This document shows, in pieces, positions 35,632-46,224 of a DNA stretch of 64,000 nucleotides. The notes under the pieces were generated by a model that saw only the letters and a list, made by a program, of their open reading frames with translations, was not told the origin of the DNA and did not search any database. Each line of letters starts with the position of its first letter. The first letter of the stretch is position 1. The DNA is from Dacryopinax spathularia (Eukaryota; Basidiomycota; Dacrymycetes; Dacrymycetales; Dacrymycetaceae), in assembly GCA_037974965.1 (NCBI GenBank), contig JBBPFI010000013.1:186001-250000 (forward strand), given 5' to 3'. A program made the position numbers and the translations under genes.

Positions 35632-37306
35632 ATGCCCTCCACCCCCTCCTCCCAGCGCAATCACAGTGGCACGAGCAAGACCAAGGCCATGACTGCTCAC
35701 GGCCCGTACTCGGGATGGATAGATAACACATACGACGCGTTGCTCGTATATGAAGCTGCTTCGAGGGGTATTATCCCCCGGATAACACGACGCCTTACCG
35801 CGAATGAACGTGCTCTCATCGGCAGCGGCACAATATTTGTCTACGATGAGCGGGAGAGCGGAATCAAGCGATGGACCGATGGGTATACGTGGAGTCCGAG
35901 CCGAGCGTTGAACAATTTCTTTGTATGCGCGTCCTTCTCCTCGTTTGGCGCGATCTGACGGGTTGCGGTGTTCGGACAGCTGTACCGCGAGGTTCTAAAT
36001 CGTACACCGAACACTCCGAACAAGCTGAACCAGCAAGGGGGCATTCGGGATGACGCGGAAGTTTCGGGAGACGAACAGTGTTGCTACTCTGAGGAGGTGA
36101 AGATCGCCTTCGAGCGGGATAGGAATCTGGAAAAAACGCTGGTGGGAAGCTTGCGCAATAGCTACCCCTTCAAAGTGGGTGGTATGATGAAGAAGGTGCG
36201 AGTAAATTCATAGCAAACCAAATCAACCATGGCTGACCTCGGTAACAGACGATCTCCTTCTGTGTTAAGGGCCTCGTCTCTCATCATATTGTTTCTTACT
36301 ACACGCTAGAGGACGTCATTGCAGGGCGTCTGATTAAGGTATCCGAAATACCCGAGATACGAAATCTCGTCCCCGGTGCGGTCTACATGGACAATCTCGA
36401 TGTGCTCAATTTTCCTCCAAAAACTATCAAGACTGAGAACGGCATAATCCGATATGTGTGAGTGTTTTGCCAGGTCCGAAGATATTCCATGCTGATCACC
36501 GCGTTCAGGGGGGAGGCCGATGATATCGACAAGTCTCGCGCCGGGAGACCAAAAGATCATCCTCATGTGCGTGCAGAAGAAAAAGCCAGGGAGCATAATT
36601 TTAGTTCGTATCAAACGATCTTGTGGAAAGCGTCTTAGCTTATATGCGTTTAGCGTTTGAGATCGAGGAGCTATCCTCGAGACGCGACCGAGGTGATCCT
36701 TCCATGTCGCCCGTCACATATTCCCGTTATAATCCGTACGGGCGGCGCAAGTCCGGCTCGTCGAGCGCTAATTCTGGAGAAGACGAGCTCTCACAGCACA
36801 TGTCTATGTATTACTATCATCGCGGCCCAGCTCCTTCACGACGCCCTGGCGCGGCACATAGTAACGGCTATTCGAGCTACCCCTACCCCTACGACCCCTA
36901 CGGAGCGTACCACCACTGGTATGCACAGCAAGCAGCGTACTACCCACCCTACGCGCCTAGTGCACCCTATGGCTATGCATATTCATACCCGCCCTATTAT
37001 TCAGAGCCGCATTACGCTCGTCGCCGCTCGCAAGGGACCAGAAGTCCCAGTTCGGACTCCGTCAAAGAAGTAGAGAAACCGGCCGAACGATCCCGAGACA
37101 CTCGTTTGCATGTGAATGGTGAAGCGGCGAATCGCACGGATCTCCAGGGAGAACATCCGCCAGCCGAGGAGGAAGATGACATCCCTATGCGGAGCGCTTC
37201 AGAGCAGAGGGCCGACCTGCGCATGCAGCGCGAAATCACCGCTGATCCTGAGTCACAGAGTCTGTCGCCATTGACTCCTGTTGCTGATGACGACGAAAGC
37301 GATTGA
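35632..37306 (+). CDS. WOPR-family transcription factor (Wor1/Ryp1/Gti1-like)
   Basis: Fungal DNA-binding regulator of morphology and development. Exon 1 from ATG 35,632 holds WOPR box part 1: GWIDNTYDALLVYEAASRGI, PRITRRLTANERALIGSGTI and ESGIKRWTDGYTWSPSRALN. An intron (gtatgc...ggacag) then leads to LYREVLNRTPNTPNKLNQQG. WOPR part 2, KVGGMMKK followed after another intron by TISFCVKGLVSHHIVSYYTL and EDVIAGRLIKVSEIPEIRNL, is complete. The C-terminal half (36,650-37,306) is disordered: Ser-rich, then a Tyr/Pro/Ala-rich stretch (YPYPYDPYGAYHHWYAQQAA) likely to act in activation or phase separation, and an acidic end LTPVADDDESD. Introns near 36,456 and 36,604-36,653 are inferred. The whole is about 480 aa, near the usual size. 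Confidence 0.9.
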
Positions 37307-37669
37307 AGCAACAGAGGTGTCTGCGAGTTCACCTGCATTCTTACGAATTTCGGATCGCGAGTTGGACTGAATCGTGTACATTTCTCTCTGGGTTGTATTC
37401 TCCCTGAACCCCTGGCGCCAGCTCTGGCTGTGCCTAATAAGCGATAGAGGTCCAAGACGAGACGTCGGGAGCTCCGAAAGGCAATGTCACAGCAGAAATC
37501 GAATTCCACACCTTAAGTCTCGAGATATGGTGTGTGGGTGTTACATAATATGAGCCAGGTCGAGGCATGCATGCTACACTGTCGGAAGAGGAGAAGAGCG
37601 GGCAAAAGGAGGATTGGTTAGATTACAAGGAGGAAGAACGGGAGCTAGCCATGTCCCTCGAAACGTCGG
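37307..37669. other. Intergenic, convergent
   Basis: A 363 bp gap between the stops of the WOPR gene (plus) and the FHA gene (minus). It can hold only the two 3' UTRs. No structure recognised. Confidence 0.4.
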
Positions 37670-39951
37670 TCACAGTCCATAATCGAAACCCAGGGCGAAC
37701 CATGCCGCTATCCCACCCATTAGGAAGGCCGCGGTCACGGAGGACGGCCCGAACGTCCGCCGTCGCTTCGTACGATGGGTTGGTTGGATACTGATAGCGG
37801 ACGTCTCCGCCGCTTGCATCGCAGCGGTTGCACGAGGCGCTGACACGTCGCCCGTGTGTGCACTGGCTCCATCATCCATGTCATCTCGCTTTCTCTTGCG
37901 AACGCCTACATCAGGCAGTCCACCCTTGTTGTTGCCTGAATTCGAAATGAGTTGAGTAAGTGGGGTATTAGTTCTCGAGTGGAACGCACCTTTAGGGAAA
38001 CAGTGAAGCAGGTGATCAACAGCCTGCCACTTCGCAGTGGCCTCCTCCTGCGCCGACGACGGCAGGCGGCGAATGTCGCTCAAAAGAAAAGCAAGCTGCT
38101 GCAATGGCTCCACTACGACGCCAAGCTGTGGCTCACGACCGGGACACTCGACCCCTGACCGCGCCCGTCCCTCTTGCTTGCCCAGATCATCATGCAAAGC
38201 AGTGATTCCTTCGCATTCAACTTCGTGGGCGAGAATTGCATTCTGCCCCTCATCTGTCAGACCACAAGTGGGGTGGTTCTGCTTCGCAGTTGTGACTCCT
38301 TCCCGTTGTTCTGAATTCCAGGCAGAGGCAACCGAATCAGTTGAAGTAATAGGTGCATCGTCGCCCGCATCCTCAGCCAACCCAAGGCTTGCTTTGTCGG
38401 CGTCGGTCGTGGTCGTCGTCTGAGCTGCCTCCGGGACCAGCTCAACGGAAGCTGCCTCCGTACTACGATTTTCTCCAGCTGTAACGAAAGATGGGAAGGT
38501 TGGGTCAGGCGGAGCAAAGAAAGCAGAAGGCTCTGGGCTGGCCCTAAAAGCAGGGTGCGGCAGCATAAAGGATGTGATCGTGGCGTTAGGCAAGATGTCG
38601 GCAGAAGCTGCAGCTGCCTCGTCTGACACGGCAAGATCGATTCGGGGAGAGGGTGGCCTGGGTTCCAGAATCAAGACTTCACGGGCAGAAGAAGTCCTGA
38701 TAAACTCATAAGGGCGAGGATCTCGCGAAGGCATAATATCCGTTCCGACGTCGTTCGATTGTCCCACGATGTCCGCACCCTGACGAAGACCATAATGACT
38801 CGGAGACAACAACGCTTTAGGGGATTGCATCAGCTCCAAAATGTCCGAAGAGGGGAGGTTATCTGATGAGTCGGGGAGACCGGCCAACGGTGAACTACAT
38901 CTGCTCCTGGCTGGCGAAGGCGTATTATCGAGCACAATCGGGGATTGGAGACCGTAGCCAAGCATGGGTACAGTTTCCAGCGCTGTCACAGGTAAAGGCG
39001 ATGGAGAGCGAGAGATGTCCATATCGGAAAAATCAGGGGCACGGAACGAGTTGCTTCTTCGCACGTTAGATTCCTTCACCATGAAGGGGCCATAGGCTTA
39101 CGTTTTCCTCTTCCCGCTCGGCGGCGGAGTGAGGGGCTTCTGACTCAGATTTGGGGTCATGGGACTGCTCTCATCTGCGCCCACTGCTCCGCGTGGAACA
39201 GCGGTTGAAGGTGCGATCAGCTCTACCATGAGGTGCACGGCTGGGTGACCTTGCACACGTCGACCGATACGGATCTCGTCCCCGTCGCTCAAGGCGAAGG
39301 GGACGTTATCACCCAAGAAGTGGTCCGTCGTACCGTCCCGCAGGATCCATGTCCCGTGAGTCGACTGCAAATCGGTAATATATACCTAGTCAAGAGTATG
39401 AGCCAGCTCCCGCCCAACGGAAGCCGTCGGCCTACCTCATCACCGGTGAACTGGATCATGGCATGCCTCTTGCTCACAACTCTCGAGTGAAGATTGATGA
39501 CGTCGGGCTCTTGGCCATTTCCTTCCTCACTCCATGGCTCGCAACCCTCCAATGCGGGGTCGTGGACTCTCCGTCCAAGGACGAACGTCGCTTTCTGGGT
39601 GGTCGGGACGAGCTCGAACACGGGCTGAGGGGGATAAGGTGGCAACGCACGCAGCCGAATTCCAGCATGCAGCGGCGGTACGATTGGCTCGGCCGTATCC
39701 GAAGTGCCGACATCAAGAGCGGTGGACCGCTCGACGTTCTCTTCCCAGTCATGGAGCCTGCGTCGCGTTGCGGTAGAGGCGAGCGACGGGAAGGACCAGA
39801 CATTGCCTGCGCGGGAGGACTCAGGGAGGCCAATCGTACTTCTCATGGCCAGCCTGACTCGTTGAGCCCAGGTGGACGGCGTGACCGGGGATAGGAGCGT
39901 GGTAGGAGAAGGAGCGAGGGAGCGATGGCTGTCCGAATGTGGGAAAGCCAT
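37670..39951 (-). CDS. FHA-domain protein with C-terminal membrane anchor
   Basis: Start at 39,951 (MAFPHSDSHRSLAPSPTTLL). After a Ser/Pro-rich lead, the FHA domain spans two exons: FELVPTTQKATFVLGRRVHD, NLHSRVVSKRHAMIQFTGDE, then after a 48 bp intron VYITDLQSTHGTWILRDGTT with LSDGDEIRIGRRV. The phosphothreonine-binding core (GRR, SRxVSKRHA, STHGT) is intact. A second intron (about 39,101-39,057) removes the ATG that starts the long 470-codon frame. The rest is mostly disordered, with a short helix QLAFLLSDIRRLPSSAQEEA, a basic KRKR patch, and at the very end a hydrophobic segment VTAAFLMGGIAAWFALGFDY followed by two residues: a tail anchor. FHA plus tail anchor is the plan of Far9/Far10/SLMAP (STRIPAK), but the coiled coil expected there is not evident, so orthology is unproven. 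Confidence 0.75.
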
Positions 39952-40446
39952 GCTTATCAGCTGATCAGATAGATGTAGCTGTTCGTTCAGTGTGGACGAG
40001 GTAAGCCCGAAAGGGAGGTGAATCGTGGATTTGTTGTTGAGCAGATGAAGTGTACAACAGAAGGATGGATTGGTGATTGGTACAGAACAGATTGAGTCGA
40101 ATGGTACAGGGAATGGAAGAGTAGGAAAAGGCGAGTCAGCAGGTTACAGCGATACAGAGGGTCGAGAGACAGGAGGCACGCGCCGTGTGACTCCCCGCGA
40201 TCCCATAGGCAATCCGGCACCTTGCTCTCCTAATCCGTCATCCCTCCCCACCAATGTCTCAAGCCAAGGATCGTTCCTCTGGCAGCAAACAAATCATGCA
40301 ATTATTTCAACCCGGCAGGGCAATCAGCCTAGTGATATGAGTACAAAGGTGAGGGTTTGCATATATGTTACAATTGCGGTAAAATTCCAAGTTGCGACCG
40401 AAGCAGAGAAACAGAGAAACAGATAGTTATCCACGAAAAAAGCCGC
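39952..40446. other. Intergenic, FHA-gene promoter
   Basis: A 495 bp gap between the FHA gene start and the SAC3 stop (both minus strand). It should contain the FHA promoter and the SAC3 3' UTR. No gene recognised. Confidence 0.4.
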
Positions 40447-43400
40447 TCAATTCCCAAGATACGGCTCTCCAGACGACAAGGCATTGGCTGCTTTAATTCT
40501 AGCTCGAAGACTGTGCAATGTTCCTCTTTTGGGTGGCGTAGAACCGTCTCTGGCAGAGGGCGTGGGTGTAGATCTGCCGTTAGTCGGTATCTCCACATGT
40601 TGGGTTTTCGGGCGCTTAGGCGTATTCGTTCTGAAACAGAAAGTGAGATTCTTTGCAGCGGTGGTAGTACGGCGACTTACACATTATCCTCCACTGACGT
40701 ATCCGCCTCTTCCCTATCTCTCTTCGACGCAGAAACAGTTTCCGGCGGCTTGGGCAAGTTCTCGCACACCAACTTGAACTCGGCAACCGCTGATGCCCAT
40801 CCCGGCCGCACAGCTTTCTCCAGCCTGGACAGAAGGTCCCGCCCCAAGTACTCGTCCTTGAATATAGGCCGGACGTCGCCCTTTTTGATAATGTCGAGGA
40901 CATGGTCGCCGATGTATTCTGACAACTGAAAGAGTTCTATGCCATAAGTGTTGGGGAAGCGGGACACCTCGCTTGCGAAGGTCTGGAGGCGCTGGCGAGC
41001 CGCCGTTATCGCGCTGCTGTGCTGGAAAAAAGGTAGCCGAAGGTACAGGTCGACAGCCTCAATTGCTGCCTTCCATGTGGGCGAGGAGTCGTTATTCCAG
41101 GCAGGCAGTTCCAGGGGGTTGGGCTCATCCGACTGAACCGTCAACCTCCAAACTTGGCTAGAGGCGGTATCAACACCTGCAACGAACGCGCTAAACATGG
41201 GTGCGACGACGTCGGTTCCTGGTGTTTCTGGTAGAGCTTCCCACAGCCGTTTCCTCCATTCCTTCACAAGTGCATCTATGCACTCTGAGAGGAATACTTA
41301 GCGAAACTTCGAAGGAGGAAGCAGAGAATGGCGTCACCAATTGCGGATGTGCTTTGAATCGGACGGCCGATCGCATCCAATTTCACTGCTGTGATTGCTT
41401 TTTCTATCTCCGGAACCCAGTGATATTCGTCCTTCAGCGTTATGACGGAGGTGTCTTGAACCGAACGAGGGAGAGATTCTAGACCCAGATTACGGTGAAT
41501 CTAGGACAGAACATGAGTCGTTGTTAACTCGTGGTAATGGTCTCACGCACCAGTCCCGCCGATCCAGGAAAGAATTCGCCATGTACGATGACCAGCACTG
41601 CGGGGAAGTAGGATTGCACGTCCGGGATCGTGTCCAGAACGTCCAAGAGTCTGGCTCTGTCAGCCCGGCAAGCTGCAGAACTAAAGCGGTGATCAGGTGT
41701 GACCGAAGAAACAGGCTAAGACACGCCGTTACCTGAAGTTATCCGGCTGTATATGACTGGAGCACTCGAAGACGATCAGCCCAGGACTAGGAGGCACCTG
41801 CGATACGAGAATGGTTGAGCAGGCTTTTGGAGTGACCGTATCAAGTTACGCACAATGCCTTCACTAGATCTCTCCACAAAGCCTCTCAAAATGGAATGAC
41901 CGGCTCTCGTACTCCCCGACTGATGGGTGCCGAATTTAGACGCCAACCAATGAGCATGCTTGGAGGTCGGCTCGCTGGGAACGACCCAAGTTTGGAAGCC
42001 ACGAATAGGATCCGGCCTGCCCACGGCATGTCGATCACGTTCCAACGTCCGCCGCAGCAGAGCTCGCATGGTGTCTGGGGCATCGAACTTCTTCGCTGTC
42101 TCCTCAAGCTATGTCGAGATGAGCTACAGGACAACAGACTGCTCAAAGCACGGACCTGACGACGTCTCTCCGCTTCCTCTGTATCATTGAACTTGGGCAT
42201 TCTTCTACCTCGACCCACGCTGAAGCCTGCATTAAGGGCAGGATTGCCTAGGCCAACTTGGAGAGCTTCGCCTATAGACATATGCCGACTACTTCGACTT
42301 TCGATTGCCTCGTTTTCTTCCGGATCTCCGGAAAGCTGACGTTCATCTTCTATGACTGACATTTCTGCTCGTGGAGAGACGGCGGTGCTCCCGGCATCGA
42401 CTTTCATTGGCTCTTCTGTCTTCTCCATAGCAACAGGCCCAATCGCGGTATCAGGCTTAGGCTTTGACGGGTTCGGTCTATCTGTCTGCGTCTCCAGAGG
42501 CAGGGTTATAGGACCGGCGCTTTGAGCCGCTTGGAAGGCTCGAGGGGATGTTACCTTGACGATCGGCGATCCCTGCGACAAGTCCGAGGTTGTATCAGCT
42601 GGAAATGATACTATTGGCGCAGAAATCTGGGATTCAGCGACCTTTACAGGCCACGATAATGGTTGGGTAGGCCGTGGCGCGGCGAATGCGCCAAAGATAG
42701 AGGTATTTGTGTGCTGTAGAGGAGTGAAAGCGTCGGACAGCGCGCGAACGCCTGTCAGTGCTCCGTCATTAGAGTATACGGGGAGGCCGAAAGGTTGGAC
42801 GCCGCGAATGGGCGTCGAGGCTGTTGGTTTCGCAGGGACTGGCTGAGTGGTCGGCGGTGGTAATAATGACGGCTGACTTGCGAAAGATCCGAAGGACGGC
42901 CCTTGTGTTATAGCTTTCGGTTCAGTCAAGGTTACGGACGGATCACTGGTCGAAAGGACTGGAAGCCCAGTTGCAGAGGACTGCTGTGCAGCATTCCCCG
43001 GAGCGAACTTTGCAAATGCACTCCCGTTCAACCGCGGAGCCTGGTTCGAAGTCTGCGTGAAAGTCCTCCCCGCCGGGGATGGTTGGTCTTGCTGCGTCAC
43101 TGTTTTCGGATGGGTAGCCGTAGACTCGGCAGGTCGGAAAAGGCTCCCGAACGTCTTGGTAAATAAGGCTTGTTTGTCTGTTCCTGCCTCAGGCGCCGCT
43201 GTATTCGTAGGAACGCGCTTTGTTATGTCCGAGGCTTGAGGGAATGACGGAAATAGCGGGTTTTGGGCGGTGCCTTGACTGGAAAAAAGGCTGCTTGCTT
43301 GAGGAGGGGTTATACCGAAACTCCCAGGCACGAACGGCTGTGCGGTCGGGTTGAGTGATGTTGACGAAGTGGAAGTTCTAGCTTTGCTGGGTTCGGCTCC

Positions 43401-45932
43401 GAGACGCACCAACAAGGACGAGCCTAGTCCGGCCGCCGACGCCGTCTCGCCATGTTGCTCTTCAGGGGCGGCATCCTGGCCTTCTTCGTAGTCACCTCCA
43501 TCCTCTTCCTCGTACTCGCCATCCTCGCCATCGCCCATTCCTCCCTCTTCCATGGTCTCTCCACGTTCCTCCGTGTCCATTTGATAATCCGCCATTATTT
43601 CATCCGCATCGCTCATTGGGTCCCCATCGCCGAACACCGGCGCAACCAATCCTGCCCGCTCGCCAGAAAAGAGCCACCCTGCAGTACCTCCTGATTCTGA
43701 CGTCGGATTGCTTTCGGAGTTAAGGAGGGACTTGACGACTTCATAATATGGCTGGAGCTCGAGCTGCGGGTAACCGTCGAATGACTCTAGTCGGGCCATC
43801 TGGCCGGCTGTGATCTGGGCTGTGTCGAGGGTATCGGGGAATTTGCCTTGAAAAACACGTTGAGATCCCTGGCGAGGTAAGGTGGGGTCGACGACTATGA
43901 CAGGACTTAGTTTGTGGCCGTCCACATGAAGAGCAATGAGGAGATATGCCCACAATTCAGAGCGTCACCGCTTCTCCAGCCCACACGGACTGCCCCATCT
44001 GCCCCAGGCACGACAGTCAATCCACATGCCCTGGCTAACTCAGCCACCTGCTCCTCGGAGTCGAACTTCAGCAGCTCTACCAGTGTCGAAGCCTTCACGA
44101 AACCCGGTTTCCCACCCAAGAGTTTCTCGATGGCTTGCACTCGTAACCAGCCAAATTCCTCGATAAACAGGGCAGCGAAAAGCGGCGGGGTGGAGGGGAG
44201 CATGAGCAGGTCGAAGAATCGTACTTCCGCGGCGATCTTTTTATACCTGCATGTAGTGACTGGAGGGGGAGCAGCGACGTTTCCGCCTTTTGCGCAGTCA
44301 ATTAAGTCACTCGCGAGGAACATCCATGGAGTCATGCGAACGGCATAGTCCCATCTGAGCTGGGGAGGGCCCGGGTCACGGGGCATGCTGCTGTAGTCTA
44401 TGTTTGTCGATCCCGCCTGGAGCTTGTCCCAGTCGCGCTTCGCCACAGCGTACTTGCGAAAATCGATCCGGTACTCGACGTAGTCCGAGATAAGTCGGTA
44501 CGACGTCATTTCCGCTTCGTGAGGGAACAGGTCGGCATGCGGATTCCGCCGTCGGTCGTTTCCCTGCACGGTGTGGTTGTCCACGTACAGGTTCTTGAGG
44601 GTAAGAAGGTCTGCAACATTGTCAGTCTCATTGGGCACAAGGAAATCTCTGATGTGGATGTACCTTTATCGAGCTGCTGTTTGTTGAGGGTCGGATTATA
44701 GCCAGAAGCAGGCACAGCAAGCTTGACATTTTCGTCCTGCTTCGCCTGGATGGGCCTGTACGTATCGTACATGAAATACGTGCTGAATGCATAGAACCTG
44801 ATTCCTGTCAGCATCGCAGCCGGCTCCACGACTCGTTAGTGTGGCGCACCTAGCGATTCGCTCGTGCACCTCCATGGCGGGCGCATCGGAAATTCGTTGC
44901 ACGGAGTAATCTTTCATTACAGCGCGACAGCGATCTTCCACGAACCCGTATACTTCGCCGTAGTTCCCCCGGTTGAGGAGTATTTCGAGGAGGTAGCCAG
45001 TTGTTCGCTGTGAAGGGGGTCGGATGACGTACGCGGCGAGAGGCAGAGACACGGACCATCAACGCGGCGGGGGTACGAACGTCCGTTGGAATGATGACGG
45101 GCTCGACCCGCTTGTAACGTTTGACGAAACGAGCCGGGTCTGGTTGACCTGTGTTCGGATCCTACCATCGCTCAGCATATACCATGCACCAACTGATGCT
45201 CAATGTTTCCCACTCACTCTCTCTGGGTGCATGACGTCCATCGTCGCAATCCGTTCAACTATCTCGCTCGCGGAGCACATGCTTTCACATAAGCCGCGCG
45301 TAGGGCGGTACTCCACCCCTCCCATCAATTTCAGCTCCTGCCAGCGCATAACGCGCTGTTCCTGGGTATCTTTTACCTGAAGAGGCTCAAGTGCTGCAGT
45401 GAAAGCCTTATAAAGAGGCACTTACTTCTGTCCATGCCTGGTTTGGCGGCATCTGCAGCAACCGTCTCTCCCACTCCCTATGCTCATCGATGGCTTTCGC
45501 TCTCCTGCTCCTTAAGACTGGGTCGGCCTCCTCAGCAGCAATCTTCCGCTGAAGTTCCTCTGCCTCGCGCTTCTCCTTGCCCTCCATCTCCTCCCTGCGC
45601 TTCGCCTGGTATTCAGCCATACGGACTCGTAGCTCTTCCTGCCGCTTCTGCCGTGCTGCAAGCTCCTTCTGGACACCGTCGTCCACCTCTCCAGTGTCAG
45701 CATCCCGATCACTTATCCCGTCATCTGACTCGATGTAGCCGGTCGCTGCAGCACTCGAGACAGCAGCACCTGTGCCACTTTGACCATTCTGGTGTCGTCG
45801 CGTTCTCGGCCGACCTCTTCTTGGTTGCTGGTGCGGGTGGCCGAGTCCTCCCGGCGGCGCAGAAGATGAACGATCTCCAGCGTTGTTCCATGTCGTGGTA
45901 GCAAAGCCATTTGGGGTATATGCGCCGTTCAT
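40447..45932 (-). CDS. SAC3: mRNA export factor SAC3/GANP family (TREX-2 scaffold)
   Basis: Very large gene, over 1,500 codons. The ATG at 45,932 (MNGAYTPNGFATTTW) precedes a Gly/Arg linker and a charged coiled coil (QKRQEELRVRMAEYQAKRRE). The Sac3 domain begins with QRVMRWQELKLMGGVEYRPT and GLCESMCSASEIVERIATMD, then YKRV, PPSQRTTGYLLEILLNRGNY, VYGFVEDRCRAVMKDYSVQR, AMEVHERIARFYAFSTYFMY, SYRLISDYVEYRIDFRKYAV and FFDLLMLPSTPPLFAALFIE (44,000-45,250). Next come an acidic tract and a long Ser/Pro linker with scattered FG motifs (SLFSSQ, FGSLFRP, FGSFASQ, IFGAFAAP) at 42,600-43,500. The C-terminal third (ECSSHIQPDN, FPAVLVIVHGEFFPG, LKDEYHWVPEIEKAITAVKL, EWRKRLWEALPETPG) resembles the C-terminal region of GANP more than yeast Sac3. 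End ...ALSSGEPYLGN at 40,449-40,447. An alternative start lies at 46,040. Confidence 0.85.
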
Positions 45933-46224
45933 GTCTTGCTCTCCTCGCAAGCAAGACGAACGCGCATGTACGGTGTTTCGGCGAGCAGCACGGACGGTGG
46001 CGGCCAACTTGGGGGGAAGACCCTGGTCAGTTGAGATCACGTGCCTTAATTAAATCCGAGCGAATGGCAGCTGAGAAACGTAAGCGGAAGCAACGCGACG
46101 CGGTCGGTGCCAAAAATTCCCTGCGACGATCGGATGTGAGAGATCGGTGGGTGTGAAGTACTCAGAAAGCACAATCAAGGCTGTGGACAGAGCGCCTTTC
46201 GTTGGTGTGTCTGTACCGAAGACG

